Source: Hermodice carunculata
Taxonomy: Eukaryota > Annelida > Polychaeta > Eunicida > Amphinomidae
NCBI GenBank assembly: GCA_964020975.1
Contig: OZ026628.1
Span: forward strand, 53,978,971-54,042,970
Direction of reading: 5' to 3'
DNA length: 64,000 bases
Shown: positions 10,367 to 22,215 of the stretch, piece by piece
Position numbering within the stretch: the first letter of the stretch is position 1
Layout of the letters: every line of letters starts with the position of its first letter
Made by a program: the position numbers and the translations under genes
Notes under the pieces: generated by a model
What the model saw: only the letters and a program-made list of their open reading frames with translations
The model's database searches: none
What the model was told of the DNA's origin: nothing

Positions 10367-12264
10367 TTTACTGACTCATTCAATCACTTACTTATTCCTA
10401 TATTTATTGTTTTAGAGATATGTTTGTCTCTGATTGATAACTCTACTTCTACAAAATTCTTCCTCCTGCACAGAACTCTTAATCAGCAGGTTTTTCTTCC
10501 AGTAAACTGCAATTAACATACTCAATGCTTCCTCCTCAAACTACCCCTGGACTCTGCCGTACAAACTACAACTAATCTGTGCATAACTCTATTTTGTAAA
10601 ACATTACATTCATTGCTGTGTTTTTAGTCGGTCTCTCATTTGCATTGCCACAGATGCCAATTTTCAAAATGCCACTTCAGGGACATTTAAGTGCTCAAGA
10701 ACATCAGAGCCACAGCATATTTAACGAAGAATATTTGAGAAAATACTCAGCTTCAATGAGGGACAAACACAGTAAATTGGCCAAACTTTCAGCTAATTTC
10801 AGGGACTATCCCTGATAATGAGGGGCAGTTGGTATTTGCAGTGACAGTTCCTTAACATTGGCTTACCTCTGTTACACGTCAGTGGTTATCTGCAAAACAT
10901 GAATCATTTCCGGGCGTGGAACGGATGAGTTTTGTCTGTATGTACACTCTAGAAGAATCCTTTTGTTATTGCCAAGTGGCACCCACAGTTGAGGCACAAG
11001 TCTGTCTGTCCATGTACATGCAGCCACCTCTTAACTCTGGCCCTTTGATCACACAAGCATGTTGCAACGAGTTTATAGCCCCAGGTGAAGTCCCTCATCC
11101 CTGGCCATGACCAGTGTCCAGCGCGTTCATGACACTTTCTCTAACTTGGCCAGTGTCTTACAGCTGTAACTAGCCACTAATACTCCCAAACAGACACACA
11201 TACTTCATGATCCTGACCACAATAATCTAGGGCAAATAAAAAGTCTCAAAATTGGTGTCAGCTGCTCTCCAGTCCTCCCACCCACAATGTTTGGCCACCA
11301 GTGCTGCCCCCTAGAGGCATAAATCCCAGTGAGGTAACAAGCTCATAGCCTGGGGAGAAAGAGGTTGGCGCCGTTTTATGCTCACTTGACTCTGCCAGTT
11401 GCCCAGGGTGACAGGCTCATGACACAGTGAATCTCCGTTACTGAACCACCATTAGCTTTTGCAAGCGATTGATGATTCTGGAGTCATCAACTTTTCAATC
11501 TAGTTTTCCCTGACTGCTTCAAATTTGTCAAAAGAAAATTTCCATTTTGGTTTCACTCATAATTTGATATTTTTCTCATCAAAGCTAGACATTTAATATA
11601 TTGCTGTTGAAGTAGATCAAGTTATAATCTGTCAAATATCCAGCCCCATATTTGACACTGACATTTAATTTACTTTTATACATTACGTGTCGGGCACACT
11701 TAAAACATATAGTAACAAAATAAAAATAAAAAGTTCAAACTTACTTCAAATACATCAAAAGTAATTATCTTCTTCTTGTGTTTGACTGCAACATTCAGCT
11801 CAAAATTCTGCGTGAAATTGTTTTATTTATCAACATATTTTTGACCACGGATCAGGCTACCGCTGGGTCAGCTCCGCAACGAGCATTCAAATATCTAAAC
11901 CGTTTCCATTCATTTTCTTCCAGACTGCCACCGAAAATTGGACAGAGGCAAGACTTGATTGCTGAGGGTGTGTATCAGGCAGCTGTCCCCCGGTGTTATG
12001 TCATTACAATGGAGACAAGCTCAGGGGTGTCAAAATTGCCAGCAATTGCTTCGCTTGGCTTGTCATACTCAATGGAACAGTGATACAAATCTTCTACGAG
12101 TTCTCGCTCCAGGTACACATATGGGACAAGCAGACGTATTTGTACTTGGGGCAGTTGTAGACACGAATTTTGAAACACATCCATTACAATAGATCGCAGA
12201 AATGGAAGAATGAAATAATAAATAGTCTGAGATATCAACATGCCACTGTCTGTCCAGCAAGAAA

Positions 12265-12297
12265 ATCTTTCTTTCTTTCTTTCTTTCTTTCCCTTTT

Positions 12298-12364
<67 letters not shown>

Positions 12365-12404
12365 CTTTCTCTCTCTCTCTCTTTCTCTCTTTCTTCTTTT
12401 TTTG
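12265..12404. repeat. TTTC microsatellite
   Basis: About 140 bp of CTTT units with a short interruption near 12290 and CT-rich tail. Lys/Glu/Arg-rich or Phe/Leu/Ser-rich open frames crossing it are artefacts. Confidence 0.95.
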
Positions 12405-12435
12405 TTTAAACAAAATGCTGCCAATTATACATTGT

Positions 12436-12577
12436 AGCTTCATACAAAACAATACATCTTATGTTTCTGCATGTTACTTGTCAATATAAGAAAAATTATA
12501 CCTTTTAGCTTCATACAAAACAATACATCTTATTTTTCTGCATGTTACTTTTCAATATAAGAAAAAAAAAACTTCTA
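12436..12577. repeat. 71-bp tandem duplication, two near-identical copies
   Basis: AGCTTCATACAAAACAATAC begins at 12436 and again at 12507. The copies differ by only a few bases, so the duplication is recent relative to the other repeats. Confidence 0.95.
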
Positions 12578-13599
12578 AATATAGATTAGGTAAGCATGTT
12601 ACATACTTTTCCTTTTTTTTTGTATGTGGTGTGTATTTGTTTAGAGAAAAATAAAATGATTGAATAAATATTAAATTTACCCACATGCAATAAGCATTTA
12701 TCTTTGTGGTACTTTACAAAAATAATATGTTTCCGCTGATTTATCGACCGTACAAATAAATATATGAGTTCAGGGAAATAAGTTGTAGTAATATCTCAAA
12801 CAGACAACATAATCATGTGAAACAGAACTCGCTTTCAGCAAAGAAGTTCAAAATTCTGCACTGCTTCAAGGGGAAAAATTCAGACAGTTGTCAAATGTTT
12901 CTTCACAATTTCACAAACTCCTATATATTGGCCACATGAAGCAAGAAATGCAGCAAAAAATTGACCTGTTTGCATCGCCATTCCCATCCATGAAATGCAT
13001 CTGCCGTCATAATTATGATGAGAGAGTTATTACATGCAAACGAGGTCGTGTCAAACAATACATGTCGCTCTCCACGCATCGGCAAACTAATTAATTCCGA
13101 AAGGTACCTTGTCATTGTTCTGTGAGGTCAGTAGTTAGAGCGGTGTTTTGCCTGTCAATGTACAAATACCAGGCTTTAGAACTTTCTATATATAGTCACA
13201 CATGTGGGGGAAATTACCTGGGCGTAATTAGCTTACTGCTGGCTACAGGTGACCTGTTATTATAGTACGTAAGTACATACAATATGTACATGCTCTTACA
13301 TAACACACGTATGTCCTCAAAAATGGTCACTTGTAAACTGAAAGGCTCTAATGTAATACATACATGTTTACGTTGCTGTTATGTGAAGTATATTCACATC
13401 ATCTTTGTAATACCCATAACTTTACATAATGTTGACTCACAACATAGCAAAAACGAAATGAACAAAGAAAGACCAAAAAAAAAAAAACAGTCATAAAAAA
13501 GAATACATATGTGGTTCGGCGCTTCCCTTTGATGTTTCCATTGAAAAAAAAAAAAAAAATTCATACAACACTGGCGTTTGGAACCAGGGACTCACAGCC

Positions 13600-13740
13600 A
13601 ATTAGGGGCCACACTTGTTAAAGGCCACAATGCCTGAAACAAAAGTCGCGGCATCTAAGAATTTATTCAGCCTGTGGTCACAGGCCACCTGCCGTATGTG
13701 GCCACTGCTGATAGACGCCACCTACTGCTTGCAGACACAG
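13600..13740 (-). mobile_element. Family A MITE, worn copy
   Basis: GTGGTCACAGGCCACCTGCC, GTATGTGGCCACTGCTG and CCACCTACTGCTTGCAG resemble family A, with GGCCACACTTGTTAAAGGCC on the other side. No clean termini. Confidence 0.45.
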
Positions 13741-14385
13741 TTTTAGTCAGACCAATCTTGTTAGTGGGTATGAATCCTGGCCACTTGTACAAGGTTTGTA
13801 CTTTCTCCCGGCTGAATGGGTGATCCCACTTTTGAGGCAACACTCTCAGGAATTTGGTCAAGAGACAACCACATACAGCGGGTATTGCACATAAAATAAA
13901 AGTTACCGGACAATAGGATGGTGCAATATCCTTACTGTATCCAGTAAAGATTTTTAATGCACATAAGAGGGGTGGGATAGATTTTAATTTGGTTAAAATT
14001 AAAATATGGCACACAGTGGTCTAAATTTTTCCTCCTTATTTAAACAAGCAACTGGTCAAATGTTCATGCAAAAGTTGATTAAAATCTGAGTCAATGTACA
14101 AGATAAAGGAGACCAAATTACATTTAAAACATGTTTATTTATGTTTTGCTCAAAACTCAATTTTGATAAAGAGGCACATCTCAGGAAAAGTGCACACAAA
14201 AACCATGCCACCCAGAAAACACGCCCTGAAAGATATTTTAGTAAAGCAGAAAAAAGTGCATCATGATTTTTAAGAATTTTTCTTGATGGGAAAATTATAA
14301 AGGGAATTTAAAAAAAAAAGTGTAGCCACATTTCCACCTTGTTTGGAATCTTGGGACGATGAATTTGAGATTTTTTTTCTAAAAA

Positions 14386-14408
14386 ATGACCTTTGACCTT
14401 TGACCTGG
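14386..14408. promoter_or_regulatory. Nuclear-receptor DR1-like sequence
   Basis: TGACCTTTGACCTTTGACCT is, on the minus strand, three AGGTCA half-sites each separated by one A, the DR1 arrangement bound by HNF4/RXR-type receptors. Sequence match only; binding is not shown. Confidence 0.35.
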
Positions 14409-14718
14409 GTCACTGACTCCATTACTGAGGTCAACATACATGCATGCAGGTCAAGTGGCAGTTCTGGGCTGTGTAAGAATTGCACACATGATAGTCAGTG
14501 TCATTACTTAACATTACAATACAGATGTAACTTACAGTTACTGTTATCACGCTGGTAAATGGTTATAGTGTGAGGCTCGTATTTCCATACTGAGCTGATA
14601 ATTTCACCGTAGTGACCATGTTGCAGTACAGAGGCAATTGCCTACATTTTGGGGCTCCCAAGTAAATATATACCACACCTAACAGTAATATTTTTAGCTA
14701 AGCTGACTTGTCTCTCAG

Positions 14719-16145
14719 TCAGCTGAGGTTATGTGATGGTCAGGCATCCATCGTCCATCTGTCGTTGTCTACAATTCACATTTTTTAATTCTCCCAAACC
14801 ACTGGCTAGATTCACCTCAAACTTGGTGGGAATGTACCTTGGGTGGGTCCCTATACATTTCATTCATGTGGTCAGTCAACTTTGTGGGGATGTATCTTGG
14901 GAGGGTCTCTATACCAGGTTTGTTCAAATGGTCATGCTCCAGTGATTTCTGGATTTTTTATGATTTTTTTTTTTGGGGGGGGGGGGGGTCTTTTTTTGGC
15001 CAAATCTTAAAAAAATCTTCTGCAAAACTACTCAGCCAATTGCTTCGAAATTGCTTCGGGAGACTTCTGGGGACCCTGAGACCTTGATTTGTTCAACAGG
15101 TGACCCTGTGATTTTTCCAATATTTGTATGTAAAAAAAGTGTGTTTGTGCTGTTTCAGACTTCTTCTCCAAAATTGTCACTCAGATTATGCTGAAACTTT
15201 GTGAAAATGTCCATTGTATAAGGGCCAATCAAAGTTGTTCACAACATGGCATTACTGCATATCTCCGATTTTTGATAAATTTTTCAATTCAGCTACTCGT
15301 CGTTAATGCATACAGTCCTGTTGATTACTTAATGTAAGTGAACGGGGATTGCAATGGTAACTCACAATTTTGACTTCTTCTCCATAACTGCTATCCAAAG
15401 TCACTTCAAACTTGGTGGGGAGGTACCATGGGGGGGGGGGGGGTCTCTGCAAAGTATGGTCATGGTTCAGTGATTTCTGGATTTTTTATGAACTTTTTTG
15501 TTCATTTTTTGCCAAATCTTAAAACATCTTCTCAAAAACCACTTGGCCAATTGATTTGATATTGCATAGGAACACTTGAGTACATGATAAGTGGAGTTAC
15601 ACAGTACATGGGTGACCTTGACCTCATTCTCAAGGTTACAGGGTCATTTGGGTGTATTCAACTTGTCAGATGATAATTTGGGAACTAATTCAGCCCTGAC
15701 TTTCATGTTTTACATGCATGGTTATGATTCATTTTGAGGGCCACACTCAAACAATACATGAGTGACCTTGACCTCATTCCCAAAGGTCACAGGACACCTG
15801 ACATGAAATTTACTGTTCACTTGATAACTTGAGATCTATTTTGAGTTAGGATCTTGATGATGCACATGTTAATGTTTCTCTATGAAGGTCATGTTTACAC
15901 AGTACATGACTGACCTTGACCTCATTTCTGAAATCACAGTGTACATACATGATTTTTACTCCTCACTATAACTTGAGAACTTGAACTGGGACCTTGATAT
16001 TGTACATGTTAGTGTTCTTCCATGAAGGTCAGACTTACTCAGTACATGGGTGACCTTGATCCTATCCCAAGTTCACAGAGCAACAAGTGTGATGAATCTC
16101 TATGTCAGCTGGGCATGGGCTGTTCACACAGCCCTCTTGTTTTAT
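14719..16145 (+). repeat. Dispersed TGACCTTGACC repeat with CCCTCTTGTT tail
   Basis: Begins near CAGCTGAGGTTATG and CCATCGTCC, continues with two related segments (CTCAAACTTGGTGGGAATGTA and CTTCAAACTTGGTGGGGAGG, each followed by a poly-G run and a TGATTTCTGGATTTTTTATGA block). It ends in four tandem units whose GACCTTGA core lies at 15614, 15764, 15912 and 16052. The terminal words TTCACACAGCCCTCTTGTT resemble a tail recalled from dispersed marine-invertebrate repeats. No protein coding seen. Confidence 0.7.
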
Positions 16146-16605
16146 TGTATTATTATAATTGTTTCCATTTTTTTCTCGTCTTATGTATTTTTATTTTATA
16201 TTATTTTTTAATTTTTTTATTGTTCTGCTTTTTAGCTGATATTAGCCCACAGGCAGAGACTGTGTAATTACAGGCACACAACAGAGCCAGAGGCTGTGGT
16301 AACGCTTGCAACTAATAATACGACTTTTAACCTGGACAACAACTGATGGGCTAATTCCTGTCTGTCTGCAGAGCCAAAGTTCACTGATGGACAGCTGCAA
16401 AATTAATGTTGGCAAGCAATATTAGCTGACACTGACAGTGAAATCATTAGTTTTATGGTCAGGATGATGGCTTTTGGGTGAGCTAGACTGACCAAATTAG
16501 AACTAGGAAGCATTCCTAAGTGTTATTGTGGCATGCAAAACTACATGCCAGGAGCATTATGGTATACTGTGACTATTATGGGATGCGTATCTGGGAAGGC
16601 TTGGC

Positions 16606-16622
16606 GGGGGGGGGGGGGGGGG
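16606..16622. repeat. poly-G tract
   Basis: A run of 17 G just upstream of the long family D element. Confidence 0.95.
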
Positions 16623-16668
16623 CAAGGGTGGCCATCTTGTTATAACTCATGCAAAATAATGTACAGTA

Positions 16669-17705
16669 CAGTAAAACCTGTCACTACCGAACACTTTGGG
16701 GACCCAGCAAAAGTGTTCGGTAGTCAGAGGTGTTCGGTAGTCGGAGGGTTGGTAATTAGGGTAGGGAATATGACTACATACATGTACCCGGAATGTCTTT
16801 CAGGCCTAGTTGTTAACAGTCAAGGGTCTTGCACACACAACTCTTCCTTTTAATACATTTGCTTTCATACAGTTTCATTCATACCGCCAAGCATTCAAAT
16901 AATTTAACATCAAGATAAAGTTAAAATAATAACAATGAGTATGCCAGACCCATTCAATCAGAGACAGAGCTGAGTTTAACACATGAGTGATATTTGTGTT
17001 AATCCTGTCTTGTGTTTTAGAACACCTAAAACAAGCTGCAATGGACACCATACCCTGATCACTTTGAAGAAATAATCAGTGAACAAGGAACATGTCAGAC
17101 CTATTCAATTAGAGACAGAGCTGAGTATAATGCCTGAATGATACCTATAGGTATTTAATCCTGTCCCTGCTTAGAATAGCTGGAATCAGAAATGTTTTTG
17201 TTCACTTAAAAGGAATACTCAGTCAACATAAACATGTCAAAGTCAATCCACATGAGTCTAAGTAAGATAAATGAGTAAATTAGCCAGGGGGAAGAAGAAT
17301 CTACTGTTATGGAGTTTATTCTGGTCAACATATTTTTAATTCAAACTTTGTACAATGACAATTTAAACAAACAAACAAACAAACAAAAAGAGCACACAAA
17401 TTAAATAGATTTACAGATTTATGTTCAAAACTACTAAATTTTTGTGTATGAAAGACTTCCTGATGTTACTTAACTGCTGGTATTACAAAATATCATGAGA
17501 GTGTTCGGTAGTGACAGGTTCATTTTGGGGTTTGGGACCCAAATCAGGTGTTCGGTGTTCATAAGTGAGAGGTGTTCGGTAGTGACAGGTTTGAACACCC
17601 AGGTCTCGTATTAAATAACATGTGAATCATTTGGGACCGAAAAAAGGTGTTCGGTAGTGAGAGGTGTTCGGTAGTCGGAGGTGTTCGGTTTTACAGGTTT
17701 TACTG
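16669..17705. mobile_element. Family D long element (about 1.04 kb)
   Basis: Left end CAGTAAAACCTGTCACTACC and right end CGGTTTTACAGGTTTTACTG with TA on both sides. GTGTTCGGTAGT repeats several times just inside each end (16716-16745; 17500-17690). The roughly 750-bp middle contains a diverged direct duplication: GACCCATTCAATCAGAGACAG (as GACCCATTCAATC and AGAGACAGAGCTGAG) near 16945 and again near 17097. Open frames are short, so no transposase is evident. It may be the longer parent form of the 173-184-bp family D MITEs. Confidence 0.85.
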
Positions 17706-17746
17706 TAGTTGTTTTAAGTTTCTTTTTATATAAACTCTGTCTCTGT

Positions 17747-17748
<2 letters not shown>

Positions 17749-17819
<71 letters not shown>
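17749..17819. repeat. CA microsatellite
   Basis: About 35 AC dinucleotides in a row; a shorter CA run follows the SINE head at 17932-17950. Confidence 0.97.
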
Positions 17820-17822
<3 letters not shown>

Positions 17823-17825
17823 TTT

Positions 17826-17925
17826 AGGGATGGGGATTTGGTCGAGTGGATATGTGCGTTTCCCATTTCAGCTAGGCGACTGGTGCCAAAGGTTGCAGGT
17901 TCGAGTCCCGCTCGTTCTGAACATG
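17826..17925 (+). mobile_element. tRNA-derived SINE head
   Basis: TTTGGTCGAGTGGATATGTG resembles a pol III A box, and GGTTCGAGTCC matches the B-box consensus, about 55 bp apart. Between them lies TTTCAGCTAGGCGACTGG, like a type II tRNA arm. The TCGTTCT after the T arm does not pair with the GGGATGG at the start, so this is not a working tRNA. CA repeats lie on both sides. Confidence 0.65.
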
Positions 17926-18513
17926 AAAGAAACACACACACACACACACATTACTTTTTATCTTTCATATGAAATTAAAACAGCATCACACATCCTCATT
18001 TCTGTGCAAATATAACACAGTTTTGTCACAAAATGTCCATTTTTACCACAGAGGTTATTATTATTATCATTTTTTTTTTTTTTTTGAAGGCTAAGCTCTG
18101 TCCCTGCGTTGGTCAGGTGGAACATATTTATTAGGTGCTACTATGGTAAAGCTGAGTTTTGTATTTATATTTACCCTTATCTTGAGTCAACTGTCAAGTC
18201 TTTTACTTCATTTCAAATATATGTATGTTTTACCACTGAGATCATGTTTTATACTTTTTATACAGTTGTGTCGTCGGTGGAATAACTCCTTAGAGCCAAT
18301 GTCCATTACTGTATTGAACACTGACCTTATATAAAGCTTAGTGGAACTACTTGCACCAAAATAACCCAACTCATTTCCACAACATCCTGGACATGGAAAC
18401 AGCCACCATGATACATTATCTCGAGTGTCCTGGAATATACATAGGCATGAAACAATAGCCAAACCATGACCATCACAATAAATTGATAAATAAACTGCAC
18501 TGCTTTGCCACCT

Positions 18514-18515
<2 letters not shown>

Positions 18516-18553
<38 letters not shown>
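18516..18553. repeat. poly-A tract
   Basis: 38 uninterrupted A. It could be the tail of a retroposed sequence, but no matching body or target duplication was recognised upstream. Confidence 0.95.
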
Positions 18554-18555
<2 letters not shown>

Positions 18556-18839
18556 AAAATCGTAAAAATATCTCTCTGGATAGACATTGGAGAACTGGGC
18601 AGGAGATCACCTCAAATGGCGGGCCCTACATATGTGTATGCTTACATTATTTTCCTGTTTCCTATATGAAGGTGTTTGCACGCAGCCTCTTTGCTACTTC
18701 TCCATGGGACGTACAAAGCTTGTGTAACTTTTTGACTCATTATTCTGTTGAACTCAATTTTATAGTTGAAGCTTTTTCTTCTGGTAGTCTACAACATGAA
18801 AAAGGTACTTCTTATGCACCACATGATGCAATTTGTGAC

Positions 18840-18860
18840 GGGGGGGGGGGGGGGGGGGGG
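18840..18860. repeat. poly-G tract (21 nt), longest in the window
   Basis: An uninterrupted run of 21 G after TTTGTGAC. Confidence 0.95.
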
Positions 18861-19257
18861 AATCAAGAGCCTGCAGGTCTGCCAAGCAGGAAACAAATAC
18901 CGATCACAGGTGATTTAAATTCTGTGGTTCTGCAGTTCCTATTGTCTTGGACTCAGATCTTGTGACTGTTCATTGTAGATGCCCTTTTAAAGCCATGCAA
19001 CACTGTCACACAACCCTGGGGTGTCAACCAGCAATCCTTTGAGCGAGAATGTCAACTGGTAAGTGAGTCACTCATGGGGAATCGCCGTGACTGAGACAAA
19101 GAGTTGGGCCGGGTGTAAAGTTTCTCCCCCAGATAACGTGACAGAGACACCTTGGCTTTATGCTGGAAGCTCCAGCATCATATAGCATCATCATGACATC
19201 CTCTGTCTCTCAGCAGCCAGCATGCACCTGACCCTTACCTGATCCTGAAACATGGAT

Positions 19258-19325
19258 GTAAAGCCAGACCTCCCACCCCCATCCCTACCCCATCCCCATC
19301 CCAATCCCAACCCCCACCCTCACCG
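19258..19325. repeat. C-rich CCCATCCC/CCCAACCC array
   Basis: Many CCC triplets separated by AT, TA or AA. The opposite strand could form a G-quadruplex. Confidence 0.8.
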
Positions 19326-20897
19326 CAGTCTGCTGGAAACCTCATGAAGGAAAACACCTGCCTCTGTCATGCCAATGAATCTGCTCCTGTCAAATTCAGG
19401 GACTGGCATATGACTGGTACATCAAGGCACAGACTTCCTGGTTGCTTCACTCCCCCCCCCCCCCCTCGAACTTTATGAAGTCCTCTGCTAGCAATCGTCC
19501 CCATTATTTATGTAACACTTGCAGGTTACTCTGGGAAAACTGTTGATGTCAGTGCCCACAGGCCAGATTACCCCTCCCCTGCTTTGCATACAATAGGTCG
19601 TGACCTTGAAATTAAGGTTCAGGTCACCAAAAATCCAATCGGGTCCAGAAATAGTGTCAAAGTACAGAGTATGACTGAAGTAAGTGTCAGTTTGATGTCA
19701 ATATACTGGTTCACTAATTTTTTTTTGTTATTTTGTTTTATTTACTTTATCATCTAGCAAAATAAACAAGCACATGCTCTTTGAATATCAATATAAGTTC
19801 GGGGAAAACAGGTGGTACCATAACTGACATATCTTGATAGTGTTCAAACGGTACATGGGCTTACAGAATTAAGTTTGTTAAGTTTCTCTTTGTATTAAAT
19901 ATATACAACAAATGCCCCACTTATTGCTTAAAGACGAGGTCAACATGTAAAACATAACAGAAACCATGCATCAAGACCCCCCCCCCCCATAGCATAATAG
20001 ATATATTACAAAATATTGACTTATGTACCATGTTATATGTTATGAATGAGAGCTGGTCTGAAATTCCCCGTTTGACCCTCATCAGGGAAATCTATCTCAT
20101 GGGTCACATGTCAACATATATTAACATATATTAACCATCAAAGTAGCAAACATGAGACGCAGTTAGTACATCATAACTGGTGTAATAATGGCCGCAAATA
20201 TCCACATAAGCTGTATCAAACTCAACATCAAAGGTCACTCCCAGCATGTGGGAAGTCAAAGGTCATGTTGCTCACAGTGTGGAGTCAGAGGTCAGCCTAC
20301 CAAGGTCCCAGGCCACTGCACTAGGAATAAGTCCTGTTCATACTAATGATTATCTTTGGTCACTATATGGACAGACCAAGGTCGATAAATGTAAAAGGAA
20401 GTCTGGGCTCTTGAACAAGAAAAATGACTTTTGGCATGAAAGGGTGCCACAGACTCGCACACAAAAGTCAAATGCTGATAAATTTTTACAGGGAGGAAGC
20501 CAATAAAGACAGGGACATGACACAGAGACAGAGAGAATGAGAGCATCTATTAATGTCTAGCAACTATGGCTTCATAGTCTCTGTTATACAGTACACAAAG
20601 TCTGGTCAGGACTGTCAGCTTGTTCACCTTAATGATGTTATCTGGTCTCAACTGGACAGTTCTTTCCTGACTGCTAAAAATGGTTAATATTTACCACAAT
20701 GGAATGAGATACTGTCTTAAATATTAGGTAAATATTGATTAATATATGTTGCAGTGCTATCAAATATGGTCTTAAGTATCAACTAAACAATGGTCATTAG
20801 GCATTGAGCTTCCTGAAGTCATACACAGTGTCAAATAGCCGGTGAATAATAGTTATTATTGACCCCAATGCCACCAAATATATTACTGTATCAGCCG

Positions 20898-20960
20898 TGT
20901 GTGTGTGTGTATGTACATATATATCTATATCTATATATATATATACGTATATATATATTC
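20898..20960. repeat. GT then AT microsatellite
   Basis: GTGTGTGTGTG passes into mixed ATAT/CTAT repeats. Confidence 0.9.
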
Positions 20961-20999
20961 ATCTTGGCTCCATAAAGAATAGTTTAAACTAGAAAAAAA

Positions 21000-21680
21000 G
21001 ATTTGCTCTGTGTGCCTTCAACGTTGTAACTATTACATGCTACAACTTTTGTCCTTTGGTACTTCACATTCCCATTAAGCTTCTTGCTAAGTGAAACTTT
21101 CAGTCCAAATGACCTTGACCTTTGACCTTCAGAGATCACATGTAAAACACAAAAATGAACAGTGTTATAATACCTACAATTTAAGCCCAATATGAGCCGA
21201 ATCAGATGAAAACTGACCAAGTTATGGCTAGATGAAACTTTCAAAGGGTCAAATGACATTGACCTTTGACCTTTAGAGGTTATATATTCAGTACAAAAAT
21301 GTGCAGTGTTACAATAGCTACAATTTGAGCCCAACATGATAAAAATAGACAAAAATTGAAAGAGTTATGGCTAGATGAAAATCTCAAAGGTCCAAATGAC
21401 CTTGACCTTTGACTTTTAGAGGTCATATGTAAATTAAAGAAATGTGTAGTGTTACAATACCTACATTTGAGCCCAACATGATCAAAATTGGATGAAAATT
21501 GACCGAGTTATGGCTAGATGAAATTTCAAAGGTCCAAGTAGCCTCATCATTGAAAGTGGCCTCTGACCTTGAGATGACCTCTACCTGAAGCGAACTTTGA
21601 CCTTTAAAATGACATATTGACCTAAAATTGACCTTTGACCTTGACATTTGAGATGAGCTTTGCCTTGCTATGATCAAGCT
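21000..21680 (-). repeat. 143-bp tandem repeat with nuclear-receptor-like sites
   Basis: GTTATGGCTAGATGAAA recurs at 21221, 21364 and 21507, exactly 143 bp apart, with a fourth, older unit before it. Each unit has TGACCTTGACCTTTGACCT or a variant followed by GAGGTCA. On the minus strand this is an overlapping DR1 (AGGTCAAAGGTCA) and TCAAGGTC. The block has no coding signal. Confidence 0.9.
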
Positions 21681-21972
21681 CCTATACACTCAGGACCACA
21701 TCTACTATAGTATATAAGATATTGAAGATTTAAAACTTTAATTAGCCCTCATTTGCATAATTTTGAAAATCATGACCTTTTATTATAAAAAGGCAAGACT
21801 TCATCTATAGAAGTATAATTGTGCCAAATTTTCAGTTTCTATCTATGATAGTCTCTAAGAAAAAGGGTGAACAAATTTGCAGGTAAAGACGGAAAAAATG
21901 AAGAATTTCTGGGAAAACTATGTCTGTGCTTGCACACAGATATAATAAGAACTAATGTTGAATTTAACACTT

Positions 21973-22215
21973 TTACCCTTTCAGTGCCATGTCTTGGACT
22001 GAGTCAACAACTTTCCTTAGTGCACTCTGGGCACAATGTACCCGAAGCCCAATGAAGAAAGCTGTTGACCTGGACCATGATATTCTACGTGACTATAGGC
22101 ATACTGGTACTAGAATGACAGGCCTGTTTACAAACAATATTAATATGGTATCCATTTGATAATTCAGACAAGTTCATTTTAAGTACTTCAAGTTTAGTCA
22201 CAGTTGGCAGCGAAC
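21973..22215 (+). mobile_element. P1 TTAA hairpin MITE (right end decayed)
   Basis: Begins TTAC CCTTTCAGTGCC and runs into GAGTCAACAACTTTCC, a loop, then GAAGAAAGCTGTTGAC, the family hairpin. The tail ATAATTCAGACAAG...TTTAGTCACAGTTGGCAG follows the family order. The right TTAA is lost. Confidence 0.75.

Noticed and set aside
12069-12452. Lys/Glu/Arg-rich minus-strand frames
   Set aside because: Upstream halves are the TTTC microsatellite read in reverse.
13118-13190. Possible second tRNA-derived SINE (TCAGTAGTTAGAGCGG A-box-like)
   Set aside because: The B-box position reads GGCTTTAGAAC, too far from GGTTCGANTCC, and no other copy is seen here.
18516-18553. Processed pseudogene or LINE 3' end implied by poly-A
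   Set aside because: No gene-like or LINE-like body and no flanking duplication found.
18960-19070. Donor-like CTGGTAAGTGAG with an open frame before it
   Set aside because: The acceptor (TTCATTGTAG) is weak and only one frame is open; below the level used for candidate exons.
21000-21680. CRISPR-like array
   Set aside because: Regular 143-bp spacing, but whole units are repeated, with no short repeat and unique spacer pattern, and the genome is eukaryotic.
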